A stretch of 64,000 bases of DNA from positions 1,319,428 through 1,383,427 of the forward strand of contig CAWCTH010000002.1 of NCBI GenBank assembly GCA_963798445.1. Reading direction: 5' to 3'. A program made the translations under genes and the position numbers. Positions 49,195 through 59,539 of this stretch are shown one piece after another. How positions within the stretch are numbered: the stretch's first letter is position 1; each line of letters opens with the position of its first letter. This DNA is from DASXAI01 sp963798445 (lineage in GTDB: Bacteria > Actinomycetota > Acidimicrobiia > Acidimicrobiales > Ilumatobacteraceae). Below the pieces are notes generated by a model. The model searched no databases. It was not told the origin of the DNA and was given only the letters and a program-made list of their open reading frames with translations.

Positions 49195-51043
49195 CTACTC
49201 CGCCGCCTGCTGGTCCGGCGCGTCGATGAATCCGCCGGACTGATGCCGCCATAGCGCCGCGTAGTGGCCGTCGGCGCGCAGCAGGCTTTCATGCGTGCCT
49301 TGTTCGACGATCCGGCCGCGATCCATGACCACCAGCCGGTCCATCATTGCGATGGTGGACAGCCGATGCGCGATCGCGATCACGGTCTTGCCGGCCATCA
49401 GCGCGCCGAGGCTCGACTGGATGGCGGCCTCGACTTCGCTGTCGAGCGCCGAGGTCGCTTCGTCCAGCACCAGGATCGGCGCGTCCTTCAAAATGACGCG
49501 CGAGATCGCCACCCGCTGACGTTGACCGCCCGACAGCTTGACGCCGCGCTCGCCGACATGGGCGTCGTAGCCGCGCCGGCCAAGTTGATCCTCGAGGTCG
49601 AGAATGAAGTCGTGGGCATGCGCCATCTGCGCGGCCCCGACAATTTCGGCCTCGCTGGCGTCCGGCTTGCCGTAGCGGATGTTGTCGCGGATAGAACGGT
49701 GCAACAGCGATGTGTCCTGCGTCACCACCGAGATCTGCGTGCGCAAGGATTCCTGCGTGACCTTGGCGATGTTCTGGCCGTCGACCAGGATCTGGCCGCC
49801 TTCGACATCGAAGAAGCGCAACAGCAGATTGACCAAGCGTCGACTTGCCGGCGCCGGAACGGCCGACCAGGCCGATCTTTTCGCCCGGCTTGACGTCGAG
49901 CGTCAAACCGTCGATCAGACCGCTGTCGCGGCCGTAACCGAAGCGCACATTGTCGAAATGGACTGCGCCCTGCGTCACCGCGAGATCCGGAGCTTCAGGC
50001 TTGTCGAGCAGGGTATGCGGGCGCGCAATCGTCATCATGCCTTCCTGCACGACACCGATGTTCTCGAAAATGTTCGTCACCTGCATGGCGACCCAACCCG
50101 AGGCGGCAACGATCTGGGTCGTCATCGGCAAGGCCATCGCCACCGTGCCGACGGTCACATTGCCGCGCTGCCAAAGCACAATGGCGAAGGCGCCGGTCGC
50201 CGTGATCAGCAGGGCATTGAGCACGGTCAGCGTCAACGCGAACATGGTGTTCAGGCGCAGCGAGGCATGGAAGCGGCCGGTGTGCTGGTCGATGGCGTCG
50301 CGCACATAGGCGTCTTCGTCCCGTGCGCGGGCGAACAGCTTGACGGTCAGGATGTTGGTATAAGTGTCGACGACGCGGCCTGTCAGCATCGAGCGCGTTT
50401 CCGACATCTCCTTCGAACGGTCGCGCATGCGCGGCACAAAGGTCCGCAGCACCGCGAGGTAACCGGCAAACCAGACGATGATCGGCAACGCCAGCCAGGC
50501 ATCGGCATGCGCCAGCAGCAGGAGCGATGACGTGCCATAGACCAAAATGAACCAGACGGCGGTCAGCAGCGCGACCAGGCTTTCGCGAATGGCCGGCCCG
50601 GTCTGCATCACGCGCGTGGCGATGCGGCCGGCAAAGTCGTTCTGGAAAAACGCCCAGGACTGCCGGACCACGTGCCAGTGGTTCTGCCAGCGGATGCGGT
50701 TCGAGACATTGGCGGCGATCGCCTGGTTCATCAGCAGATGCTGGGTCACCATGGCGAGCGGACGGGCCAGCAGCAGCACCGCCGCCATGCCGAGCAGCAT
50801 CGGCCAGGCGTTCGTGAGGACGTCTTCCGGTTCGGTGTTGGTGACCAGCGTCACGACCTTGCCGATGAACACCGGAATGGTGATTTCGAGCAGCGCGACG
50901 ACAAAGCCGATGGCGAACAAGCCGATGAACAGCCCCTTCGCCTGGCTGGCGAAATGCCAATAGAACGCCACCAGGCCGGCCGGCGGTACCGGCTGCTCGG
51001 GGATCGAGGTGGTCTTCAGCGCGCGTTCAAAAAAGCGGAACAT
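49195..51043 (-). CDS. ABC exporter half-transporter (MsbA/multidrug type), one frameshift
   Basis: Membrane domain of about 350 residues with six spans (LFIGLFAIGFVVALLEITI, VALLTAVWFILVYGTSSLLLL, LTLTVLNALLITATGAFAIVL), then an ATPase. Walker A GLVGRSGAGKSTL is present; the frame changes right after it, near 49840. Then MVNLLLRFFDVEGGQILVDG, Q-loop VVTQDTSLLHRSI, signature KLSGGQRQRVAISR, Walker B ILVLDEATSALD and switch His IAIAHRLSTI. About 616 residues. Substrate unknown. In the same direction as the CorA gene. Confidence 0.9.
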
Positions 51044-51324
51044 GGTGGCGAACTTGGTGGCCGGCTTGATTGCCGACGTGATTGCCGAATTTGCGGCGAC
51101 GAAGGCCGCGCGCGGCGCTGGCGGGCGCCGTGCTCGGCCGGTTGATCTGTCTCGACGAGCGTTGCGCTAATCCCGGTTCGTGTCGAGACCGTGGCGGAGG
51201 CCCCATAATCCTTGGCGGCGGCTAAGCGCGAGGGCGACGGGACGGGTGATGACGGCGCGCGCCTGTCGACTATTATGATGCTGGCTGACACCGCACCGTG
51301 AACTTTTTGACGGGAGACTTTTCG

Positions 51325-52269
51325 ATGCGCCAAACCGGTCGTAGCGCCCTGCGCGGGGCGGTCTTTGCCGCCGCCCTGGCATCGAGCATATCCGTGTCGG
51401 CGGCGGAGTGGCGCGAGCGGACCTACGATCCCCCGGTCGGCAGCCGCTGGACCATTCAGCGCGACCTGTACAAAGAGCAAAGGACGCATGAAGACGGCCG
51501 CGACAGCGTGCTCACCAGCACGATGAAAATCACCAGCGAACTGACGATCGAGGAAAAAACGGCGGCCGGATTCCGTATCGCCTACCGCAGAATCAAGTCG
51601 TCCTATGACAGCAATCCCGCCAGCCCCGCAAGCATGCGCGCGGCGCTGACGGCGCTCGATAACATCGTCATCCGGGCTACCACGGACCGCGCCGGCAAAC
51701 CGCTGCGGGTGGAGAATTCTGGAGGACATTCGCGGCGCCCTGCGCGCGATGGTCGCGCGTGTGATCGGCACCGGGCGCGATCCGAAGCTGGCCGCCGCCG
51801 TCCGCGATCTGCTCGCCGGGATGACGAATGTCGATGCCGTGGCGGCCGCGCAACGAAATCTCGATGAGCTGCCGGCGCTGTCGCTTGGGCAGAACACCGG
51901 ACTCAAGCCCGGCGAGGTGCGCCGCGACTGGCGCCGGTGCCGAACGGCATCGGTCCACCGATGGTCAAGCGGACCGAGTTGTCGATTGTCAACGCCGACG
52001 CCGACAGCGGCGATGTCAAACTGGCGTTGATGGAAAATTACGATCCGGAATCGATACGCGCCTTTCTGGCCGTCGTGCGGCAAAAAGCCGGCGGCAATCC
52101 GAGCGACGTGCAAAGCGCGAAACTGTCGATCTCCGGCCGGACAGACATGGAGGTCGCCGGCGGCATGACGCGGGTCTTGCGTGAACAATCGACCACGTCC
52201 TCGGACAATGGCGGCAACACCATGGTCATCAAGCAACGCAAGGACGTGACGGTGACGCCGGCGCATTGA
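51325..52269 (+). CDS. Secreted protein of unknown function (paralogue B), frameshifted
   Basis: Start MRQTGRSALRGAVFAAAL at 51325 with GGGAG seven to eleven bases upstream; signal peptide ends SVSAA. Related to the gene at 46394 across the whole length. Two frame changes, near 51717 and 51935, cancel each other. The end reads LSISGRTDMEVAGGMTRVLRE and MVIKQRKDVTVTPAH. About 314 residues. The two paralogues lie on either side of the CorA and ABC transporter genes. Confidence 0.7.
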
Positions 52270-52300
52270 TGGGCCGCAGGCGTCACCGGTCGGGCGTTTT

Positions 52301-52999
52301 TTATGCCCGGGCGTATTTGCCCCGACCGAAATAGCGGTCCTTGGCGTCGTCGGTGGCGCTGTCGCGCACCGATTTGATCTCGGCGATCTTGGCGTAAGCG
52401 CGCTTGACCGCCGGCCGCTCGTTGAGCTTGTCCACCCATGCTTTCAAATGCGGCCGGTTCGCGAGGCTGAGGCCAAGGAACTCCACATTGCGCAGCCACG
52501 GGAAAGCCGCGATGTCGGCGATCGAGTATTCGCCGGCCGCAACGTATTCGCGGGTCGCCAGCCGGTCGTTATAAAGATCGAACAGTTTCTCGACCACGGT
52601 GCGGTAGCGCATGATGCCATAGTCGCTGCCGGGCGGCGCGAATTTGGAGAAGTGCACGTGCTGGCCGCACATCGGGCCGACATTGGCCATCTGCACCATC
52701 AGCCACTGCATGACCTCGAACCATGCCGCCTTGTCTCTGGGTACGAATTTTCCGGACTTGTCGGCGAGATACATCAGGATCGCGCCCAACTCGATGACGG
52801 TATAGGGCTTGCCGCCGGGGCCGTCGCAGTCGACGATCGCCGGGATCTTCTGGTTCGGGTTGATCTTGGTGAATTCGGGCGTGAACTGATCGCCCTTCCA
52901 CACGTCGATATATTTGGTGTTGTAGGGCAGCTCGCATTCCTCGAGCATGATGAAGACTTTTTGTACATTCGGGCTGGTCAGCGCGTAGAGGTCGATCAT
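52301..52999 (-). CDS. Glutathione S-transferase, nu-class/YfcG-YghU-like
   Basis: Intact, 232 residues from ATG 52999. The thioredoxin-fold start is IDLYALTSPNVQKVFIMLEE, with Ser-Pro-Asn near the active site, then YIDVWKGDQFTPEFTKINPNQKIPAI and VIELGAILMYLADKSG. The C-terminal domain WFEVMQWLMVQMANVGPMCGQ and YSIADIAAFPW are those of YfcG/YghU-type GSTs, which reduce disulfides with glutathione. Convergent with the paralogue B gene, 32 bases apart. Confidence 0.9.
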   Translation of the reverse strand: MIDLYALTSPNVQKVFIMLEECELPYNTKYIDVWKGDQFTPEFTKINPNQKIPAIVDCDGPGGKPYTVIELGAILMYLADKSGKFVPRDKAAWFEVMQWLMVQMANVGPMCGQHVHFSKFAPPGSDYGIMRYRTVVEKLFDLYNDRLATREYVAAGEYSIADIAAFPWLRNVEFLGLSLANRPHLKAWVDKLNERPAVKRAYAKIAEIKSVRDSATDDAKDRYFGRGKYARA

Positions 53000-53102
53000 G
53001 GCGGACTCTCGTTGGGCAAAGCCGCGGAGGCGGCTGGCATTGTCGCGGGTCTTTATAGAGGATGACGGCCGGGTCTGTCGCGGGGGCATGCGGCTGTCGT
53101 CA

Positions 53103-53321
53103 TCACGATGGCGATACGATTGCGCCCTGTGAAAGTGCCGCTCGGCGCAAGCAGGTTGGGCACAGACAATCCTGCTGGGCGAGGCGGTCGGTCATTCGCA
53201 ACCGGTAGGGGACGGCGGCACACCAGCATTCGCCGGACAGGCCGCATTCGAATGCCGTGCCGCAGCGCGCGCAGGTCATGGGGCGAGGGACGGCGACCGG
53301 CTTTGTAACAGATGTGGTCAT
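53103..53321 (-). CDS. Cysteine-rich CWC family protein
   Basis: Intact, 72 residues. MTCARCGTAFECG, then GECWCAAVPYRL and QDCLCPTCLRRAAL. The CxxCGxxFECG ... CWC pattern defines the Cys_rich_CWC family, probably a small zinc-binding protein. The start is uncertain: ATG 53321 adds a 14-residue leader (MTTSVTKPVAVPRP) before the MTC start. Confidence 0.75.
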   Translation of the reverse strand: MTTSVTKPVAVPRPMTCARCGTAFECGLSGECWCAAVPYRLRMTDRLAQQDCLCPTCLRRAALSQGAIVSPS

Positions 53322-53495
53322 TCTTGACCGAGTATGCGCCGCAGCCGGTCATCGCCGCAAGTGGTCGCTATAGCCTTTGGCTATGGCACGTATGTTCATG
53401 CAATTCAAATTTTCCGCCGCGGCTGAGGAACTCAGCCGCGCGACGGTCATTGATATGACAGGGCGCGACATTGAGACATACTGGACGGTGCAATC

Positions 53496-54240
53496 GTGGC
53501 CGCACCCACTATCAATCGCAGGCAAATCCTATCCGCGGGCGTGTTGGCAGGCTCGGTTGTCGTGTTAGACGGCGCGCAAGCGCGTTCGATATCGGGCGAA
53601 GTGCCTTGGCACGAAGGCGAAGCCAATAAGCCGGAGATCGTGACGCCCGGCACTTATGAATATCTGACCGCGGCGGAAGTCACGTTTCTTGATGCCGCCG
53701 TGTCGCGTCTCATTCCAAAAGATGAACTCGGTCCCGGCGCCAAGGAAGCCGGCGTCACATTTCTTCCTCGATCGCCAGTTAGGCGGTCCTTACGGAAAGG
53801 GATCGCAATGGTACATGCAAGGTCCGTGGAAAAAGGGCGAGCCGACACAAGGCTATCAGAGCCGACTGTCGCCTGCCGAACTGTACCGCGCCGCCATCAA
53901 GGCGATCGACGCTCATTGCAGGAGCAAGTTCGGCGGCAAGAGTTTTCGCCCAGCTTTCACCCCAACAGCAGGACCAGGTGCTGAGCGGTTTGGAGAAGGG
54001 TGACATTGCGCTCAAGGGCGCCGACGCCAAAACGTTCTTCACGATGCTGCTTCAAAACACGATCGAAGGGTTCTTTCTCCGATCCGATCTATGGCGGCAA
54101 TCGCGACATGGTCGGGCTGGAAGCTGATCGGCTTTCCGGGCGCCCGTTACGATTACCGCCCTTACGTCGAACAACACGGCAAGAAGCTCGATCTCGAGCC
54201 GGTCGGCATCAAGGGCCGGCCCGGCTGGATGCCGTCCTGA
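53496..54240 (+). CDS. Gluconate 2-dehydrogenase subunit 3-like protein (Tat-type), frameshifted
   Basis: Small subunit of a membrane-bound FAD sugar/alcohol dehydrogenase. GTG 53496 starts a Tat-type leader NRRQILSAGVLAGSVVVLDG with twin Arg. Then YEYLTAAEVTFLDAAVSRLIP, after a shift near 53765 FLDRQLGGPYGKGSQWYMQGP and YRAAIKAIDAHCRSKFGGKSF, and after further shifts near 53948 and 54075 GLEKGDIALKG, DPIYGGNRDMVG and YRPYVEQHGKKLDLEPVG. About 245 residues. The Tat leader would carry the folded partner flavoprotein across the membrane. Confidence 0.85.
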
Positions 54241-54264
54241 GGCGAGCTTACGAGAGAGGTTTGC

Positions 54265-56033
54265 ATGACCAAGAAATTGCCGCCGGTGGACGTGGTGTTG
54301 GTCGGCTTCGGCTGGACCGCCGCGATTCTCGGCCAGGAACTGACCGATGCCGGGCTCAATGTGCTGGCGCTCGAGCGCGGCGGCTGGCGCGACACCGTCG
54401 ACCGATTTCGCCGTCACTTTCGCGCAGGATGAACTGCGATACTACTATCGGCGCGCGTTGTTCGAGGAGCCGGCGCGCGAGACGCTGACCTTCCGCAATG
54501 CGCCGAGCCAGGACGCGCTGCCGATGCGCCACCTCGGCTCGTTCTTGCCGGCGACCGGCGTCGGCGGTGCCGGCGTGCACTGGAACGGCCAGACCTGGCG
54601 TTTCCTGCCGAGCGATTTCGTCGCCCGCAGTCACAACGAACAGCGCTACGGTACGTTGCCGGAAGCGACATGACGGTGCAGGACTGGGGCGTCACCTATG
54701 ACGAACTCGAACCGTATTACGACAAGTTCGAATATCTCTGCGGCATCAGCGGCAAGGCCGGCAATCTGAAAGGCCAGAACCAGGCCGGCGGCAATCCGTT
54801 CGAAGGCTGGCGGTCGCGCGACTATCCCAATCCGCCGCTCGACATGGTCTACGGCCCGACATTGTTCGAGGCCGCTGCCAAGGAAACCGGCCATCATCCG
54901 TTTCCCTGCCCGGCCGCCAATATGTCGCGGCGCTTATACCAATCCGCTCGGCGTGCAACTGGCGCCGTGCAGCTATTGCGGCTTCTGCGAAAAATTCGGC
55001 TGCGGCAACTATTCCAAATCCAGCGCGCAGACGACGATCCTGCCGGTGCTGATGCGCAAGAAGAATTTCGAACTGCGCACGCAGTGCGAAGTGTTGCGCG
55101 TCAAGCACGACAAGAGGGCGCGCAAGCGCGCAAAGGCGTGACCTATATCGACGCCCAGGGCGAGGAATGGTTTCAGCCGGCCGAGATGGTCATCCTGTGC
55201 GCCTATGCGACGCACAATCCGCGCCTGCTGATGCTGTCGGGCATCGGCGAGCAATACGATCCGCGCACCGGCCAGGGCACGGTCGGCAAGAACTACGCCT
55301 ATCAGATCGTGTCGGGCGTCGACGTGTTCTTCGACGACAAGATCATCAATCCCTTTATCGGCGCCGGTGCGCTCGGCATCGGCATCGACAACTATAACGG
55401 CGACAACTTCGACCATACCGGCCTTGGCTTCATCGGCGGCGGCTATATCGCCTGCTGGAACACCAACGGACGGCCGATCGAGAATTAACCCGACGCCGAA
55501 AGGCACGCCGAAATGGGGCAGCGAGTGGAAAAAGGCGGTCGCCAAGAATTATCTGACCACGACGTCGATCTCCACCCACGGCGCGGTAATGAGCCATCGC
55601 AACAACTATCTCGATCTCGACCCGACCTATCGCGACGTCGTATGGCCAGCCGTTGATGCGCATGACGTTTGATTTCGGCCAGAACGAGCACAGGCTGTCG
55701 GATTATCTCACCGCCCGCGCCACCGACATGGCGAAGGCGATGCACGCGCGCGAGATCCACGCCAAGCCGCGTACCGGCCATTACGACATCGTGCCCTATC
55801 AGAGCACGCACAATACCGGCGGCACGATCATGGGCGCCGATCCGAAGACGAGCGTGCTGAACCGCTATTTGCAGCACTGGGACGTCGACAATCTGTTCGT
55901 CATGGGCGCGAGCGTGTTTCCGCAGAACGCCGGCTACAACCCGACCGGCACCGTCGGCGCACTCGCTTACTGGGCGGCCGAGGCGATCAAGACGCGGTAT
56001 TTGAAAAATCCCGGTCCGCTGGTGCCGGCGTGA
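54265..56033 (+). CDS. GMC oxidoreductase, FAD subunit of gluconate 2-dehydrogenase type, several frameshifts
   Basis: Catalytic flavoprotein, about 588 residues. The nucleotide loop is VDVVLVGFGWTAAILGQELTD, with a GxGxxA-like pattern. Substrate part GVGGAGVHWNGQTWR, YDELEPYYDKFEYLCGISG, CSYCGFCEKFGCG and the C-terminal GMC signature NPTGTVGALAYWAAEAIK with the active-site HNTGG region. Frame changes near 54400, 54655, 54935, 55115, 55488 and 55645. Substrate (gluconate, sorbitol, 2-ketogluconate or an alcohol) is undecided. Second gene of the three-gene operon. Confidence 0.9.
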
Positions 56034-56046
56034 GGAGGCCAAGGCG

Positions 56047-57460
56047 ATGCACGACTTTGTCAGATATGCGCTGATGGCCTCGGCCGTTGCCGCCATTGGC
56101 GTCAGCGCGGGCCTCGGCGCCCGCGCCGCCGATACCGAGTTTGCGACGATCGAACGGGGCCGCCATCTGGTCGATGCCGGCGATTGCGTCGCCTGCCATA
56201 CCCGGCGCGACGGCGGCCGGAAATTCGCCGGCGGCCGCGCCATCGAGACGCCGTTCGGCATCATCTATTCCCCCAACATTACGCCCGATCGCGAGACCGG
56301 CATCGGCGCCTGGTCCGATGAGGATTTCTATCGTGCCATGCACGAGGGACGGCGGCCGGACGGCAGCAGGCTCTATCCGGCTTTTCCATATCCTTATTTT
56401 ACCAAGATGACCCGCGACGACGTGATGGCGATCCGCGCCTATCTCAACACGCTGCCGCCGGTGAAGAACCGGACACGCGACGCGACGTTGACTTGGCCGC
56501 TCAATCACCGCGCGGTCATGCGCGGTTGGGATTGGATGTTCTTCGAACCGGGTACATTCCAGCCCGATCCGCACAAGAGCGTGGAATGGAACAGGGGCGC
56601 TTATCTGGTGCAAGGCGCGGGCCATTGCGGCGCCTGCCACACGCCGAAAAACGCGTTCGGTGCCGACAAGAAAGACGAGGCGTTGCGCGGCGGAGCGATT
56701 CCAGAACTGGTTCGCGCCCAAGATCGCCGGCAATATGCACGACGGCACCGGCGCCTGGAGCATCGACGATATCGTCGAGTATCTCAAGACCGGCCGCAAC
56801 AAACACAGCAACGCGAGCGGCCTGATGGCGGAAGTCGTCGAAAATTCGACCTCGAAGCTGCCGGAATCCGATCTGCACGCCATCGCAACCTATATCAAGG
56901 ATATCGATGGCGGGCCGAAGCCGCCGCCGCCTGCGGCGCAGGATAAAACCGATCCGCAAATGACGGCGGGCGCGGCGATCTTCGCCGACAGTTGTTCCGG
57001 CTGCCATCAGGCCGACGGCAGCGGCGTGCCGCGCATGTTCCCGCCGCTCCAACACAATGCGAACGTGCAGCAGCGCGATCCGTCGACGGTCATTCGCATC
57101 ATTCTTCAAGGCGCGCGGACGGCGGCGACCGACAAGCGCCCGACGCCGTTTTCGATGCCGGCCTTTAACTGGAAACTGAAGGATGACGAGGTCGCGGCGG
57201 TCGCGACCTATGTCCGCAACGCCTGGGGCAATCACGCGCCGCCGGTCGACGGTGGCCAGGTCCACGACATGCGGCAGAATCTAAAAAAGACAGGGCTGGC
57301 GGCGGATCGTAGTCGGCAGGCTAATAAGGTACAAAGCCGCGCCGGCTGCGGCCGGCGCTCGGCGAGCCGCCCTCGGACGAGGGCGGCTTATGTTATTAAA
57401 ACCTTCATGGACAGGTCATGCCCGTGCTGCCGCCTTATCTGCTGCCGATCGCATTGCTGA
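56047..57460 (+). CDS. Triheme cytochrome c subunit of the dehydrogenase, frameshifted, 3' end uncertain
   Basis: Start MHDFVRYALMASAVAAIGVS with a signal peptide ending GLGARAAD. Three c-type heme sites: DCVACHT, HCGACHT and SCSGCHQ, with distal Met regions (PYFTKM, FSMPAFN). One frame change near 56705. Electrons pass from the flavin subunit to ubiquinone through these hemes. The open frame runs to 57460, across a terminator hairpin at 57365 and into the next gene, and the residues after QNLKK are not family-like, so the natural stop is probably near 57280-57320 after one missed indel. About 420 residues expected. Confidence 0.85.
57365..57392 (+). terminator. Terminator after cytochrome c gene
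   Basis: AGCCGCCCTC, loop GGAC, GAGGGCGGCT followed by TATGTTATT. The stem is perfect over ten bases. It supports an earlier end of the cytochrome gene than the open frame suggests. Confidence 0.75.
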
Positions 57461-57768
57461 TCGGCTCCAACGTTTTTATGACCACCGCCTGGTATTGGCA
57501 CCTGCGCTACAAGGAGGTGCCGCTCCTCAGCGTCATCTTCATCAGCTGGGGGCTGGCGTTGTTTGAATATTGCCTGGCGGTGCCGGCCAATCGGTTCGGC
57601 AGCGCGGTCTATTCGCCGGCCCAGCTCAAGACCATCCAGGAAGTGATCACGCTGCTGGTGTTCGCGGCGTTCTCGACGCTTTATCTGAAGGAGGCGCTGA
57701 GCTGGAGCCAGGGCTTCGGCTTTGTGCTGATCGCGGCCGGGGCATTTTTCGTGTTTCACAAGTTTTGA
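57418..57768 (+). CDS. DMT family protein, DUF486 type
   Basis: Intact, 116 residues, four membrane helices: PYLLPIALLIGSNVFMTTAWY, LLSVIFISWGLALFEYCLAVP, IQEVITLLVFAAFSTLYLK and GFGFVLIAAGAFFVFHKF. A half-size member of the drug/metabolite superfamily like the SMR type, so it probably works as a dimer. Substrate unknown. Confidence 0.85.
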   Translation: MPVLPPYLLPIALLIGSNVFMTTAWYWHLRYKEVPLLSVIFISWGLALFEYCLAVPANRFGSAVYSPAQLKTIQEVITLLVFAAFSTLYLKEALSWSQGFGFVLIAAGAFFVFHKF

Positions 57769-57851
57769 CGATTTGTACATTGGCGCATGATCTTGTCCGA
57801 AAGCGGTTGATCCCGCGATCACGTCCAGGCAGGCTTTGTCGGGATCATGCG

Positions 57852-58984
57852 CTACTTCGCCGGCGCCACGCGCAAGATCCGGCCGGCATCATTGTCGGTC
57901 AGCAGATAGAGCGCGCCGTCGGGGCCTTGCCGCACGTCGCGGATGCGCTCGTTCAGGCCTTGCAGCAGGCGCTCTTCCTTGACGACCCGGCCGTCTTTGA
58001 TGTCGAGCCGCGACAGCAGTTGGAATTTCAGCGCGCCGTTGAACAGGCTGCCTTTCCAGCCCGGGAAAAGATCGCCGGTATAGAAGGTCATGCCGGACGG
58101 CGCGATCGACGGCGTCCAGTGCCAGACCGGATCGGTCAAGCCGGGCCCTTGCGCCTTGCCGGTGCCGACTTTGCTGCCGTCGTAATTGACGCCGTAGCTG
58201 ACCTGCGGCCAGCCGTAGTTCTGCGCCCGGCGCGATGATATTGATCTCGTCGCCGCCCATGGCGCCGTGTTCCTGCTCCCACAAGCGTGCCGTCGGCCGG
58301 GTTCATGGCGAGGCCTTGCGGATTGCGATGACCGTAGGACCAGATTTCCGGCCGGGCGCCGGCTTGTCCTTCAAAGGGATTGTCCTTCGGCGCCGAGCCG
58401 TCCGGCGCGATGCGCACGATCTTGCCGAGATCGTTGTCGAGCGTTTGCGCCATGTCGCGGTCGGAGAAATGTTCGCCGTTGTGATGAACAGATGCCGGTA
58501 TTGCTGTGCGACGATGCGGCCGCCGAAATGGTTGCCGCGCGAGGCCGGGCCGTGCTGGCGGTAGATGACTTTGACATCGGTCAGGCGCGGCGTTTCGCCG
58601 GCGTCGAGCCTGGCGCGCGCCACGCGCGGTGCGGCCGCCGCCGTCGAACGGTTCGGCGAAGCTGAAGTAGATCGTTTGGTTCTGTCGAAGTCGCGGTCGA
58701 GCACGACATCGAGCAAGCCGCCCTGACCGGAGGCAAAGACTTTCGGCACGCCGGTGAGCGGCGGCGACAGCTTGCCGTCGCGCGTGACGACGCGCATGCG
58801 GCCGGGCCGTTCGGTGACCAGCATGCGGCCGTCTGGCAGGAAGGCGAGCGCCCAGGGATTCACCAGGCCGCGCGCGACGGTCTCGACTTTGAGCGGGCCG
58901 GCCGAGGATTTGAAAACGGTTTGCGCCGCGACCGGCGGCAGCAGCAATGCGGCAATGGCGGACAAGACGGCAATGGTGTTTCAT
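57852..58984 (-). CDS. PQQ-dependent sugar dehydrogenase (YliI/Asd type), several frameshifts
   Basis: Exported soluble aldose dehydrogenase propeller. Signal (after a shift near 58975) ALLLPPVAAQ, then VARGLVNPWALAFLPDGRMLVTERPG and GKLSPPLTGVPKV; GEHFSDRDMAQ, LGKIVRIAPDGSAPKDNPFE, PEIWSYGHRNPQGLAM; then NYGWPQVSYGVNYDG, TFYTGDLFPGWKGSLFNGALK and DVRQGPDGALYLLTDNDAGR. These carry the PQQ-binding His/Arg/Trp positions of the family. Frame changes near 58690, 58635, 58480, 58280 and 58225. About 377 residues. PQQ must be made elsewhere; no pqq genes are in the window. Confidence 0.85.
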
Positions 58985-59040
58985 GCCGGCCATTGTGCCG
59001 CAAAACCGGGCGCAATTGCGGTCGGCCGGCTGACGGGTGA

Positions 59041-59330
59041 CTAGTGGCGCTGCCGGCGACGTCCGGCGGCAGAATGCTCAGGCCGCCGATCGCGATAAAG
59101 ACCAGGCCGAGGCCGAGCGCGACCGCGAACAGGCTGCCTTCATTGCCGATGACGCCGTCGGCGACGCTGGCATGCGCGATGCCGACCGTGACCACGGTGG
59201 CGGCGACGATGGTGCACAGCGCCAAGCCGGTGATGGCGGCCAGTTCGGCGACCATGACGGTGCGCCGCTCGCGGCCCAGGGCGCGTTCGGCGGGGGCGGA
59301 AAATCCGGTGCTTTTAACGTGGCTGCGCAT
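59041..59330 (-). CDS. Small membrane protein of unknown function, frameshift near 3' end
   Basis: Start MRSHVKSTGFSAPAERALGR at 59330, then two spans AELAAITGLALCTIVAATVVTVGI and GSLFAVALGLGLVFIAIGGLSIL. The direct reading continues without homology into the sugar-dehydrogenase gene; one base change near 59062 gives a stop at 59041, which I prefer. About 96 residues. Confidence 0.5.
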
Positions 59331-59539
59331 TTTAAACTCGATTGGCGAACCCGTTCGCTGTGAAATTTCGGAATGGTCCAATCTGTCATTAGGTAACGCG
59401 CGAAGGCGGCATTGGTTCGGCCCGATTAAGGCGTAGACCGTCGGGAACCGCGGCATTTTCGTGACGAACATGGTTAACGAAGGGTAAAACCGGCCAGATC
59501 GGCGTGAAAACCGGTCGAATCGCGGTCGAGGCCGGCGTT

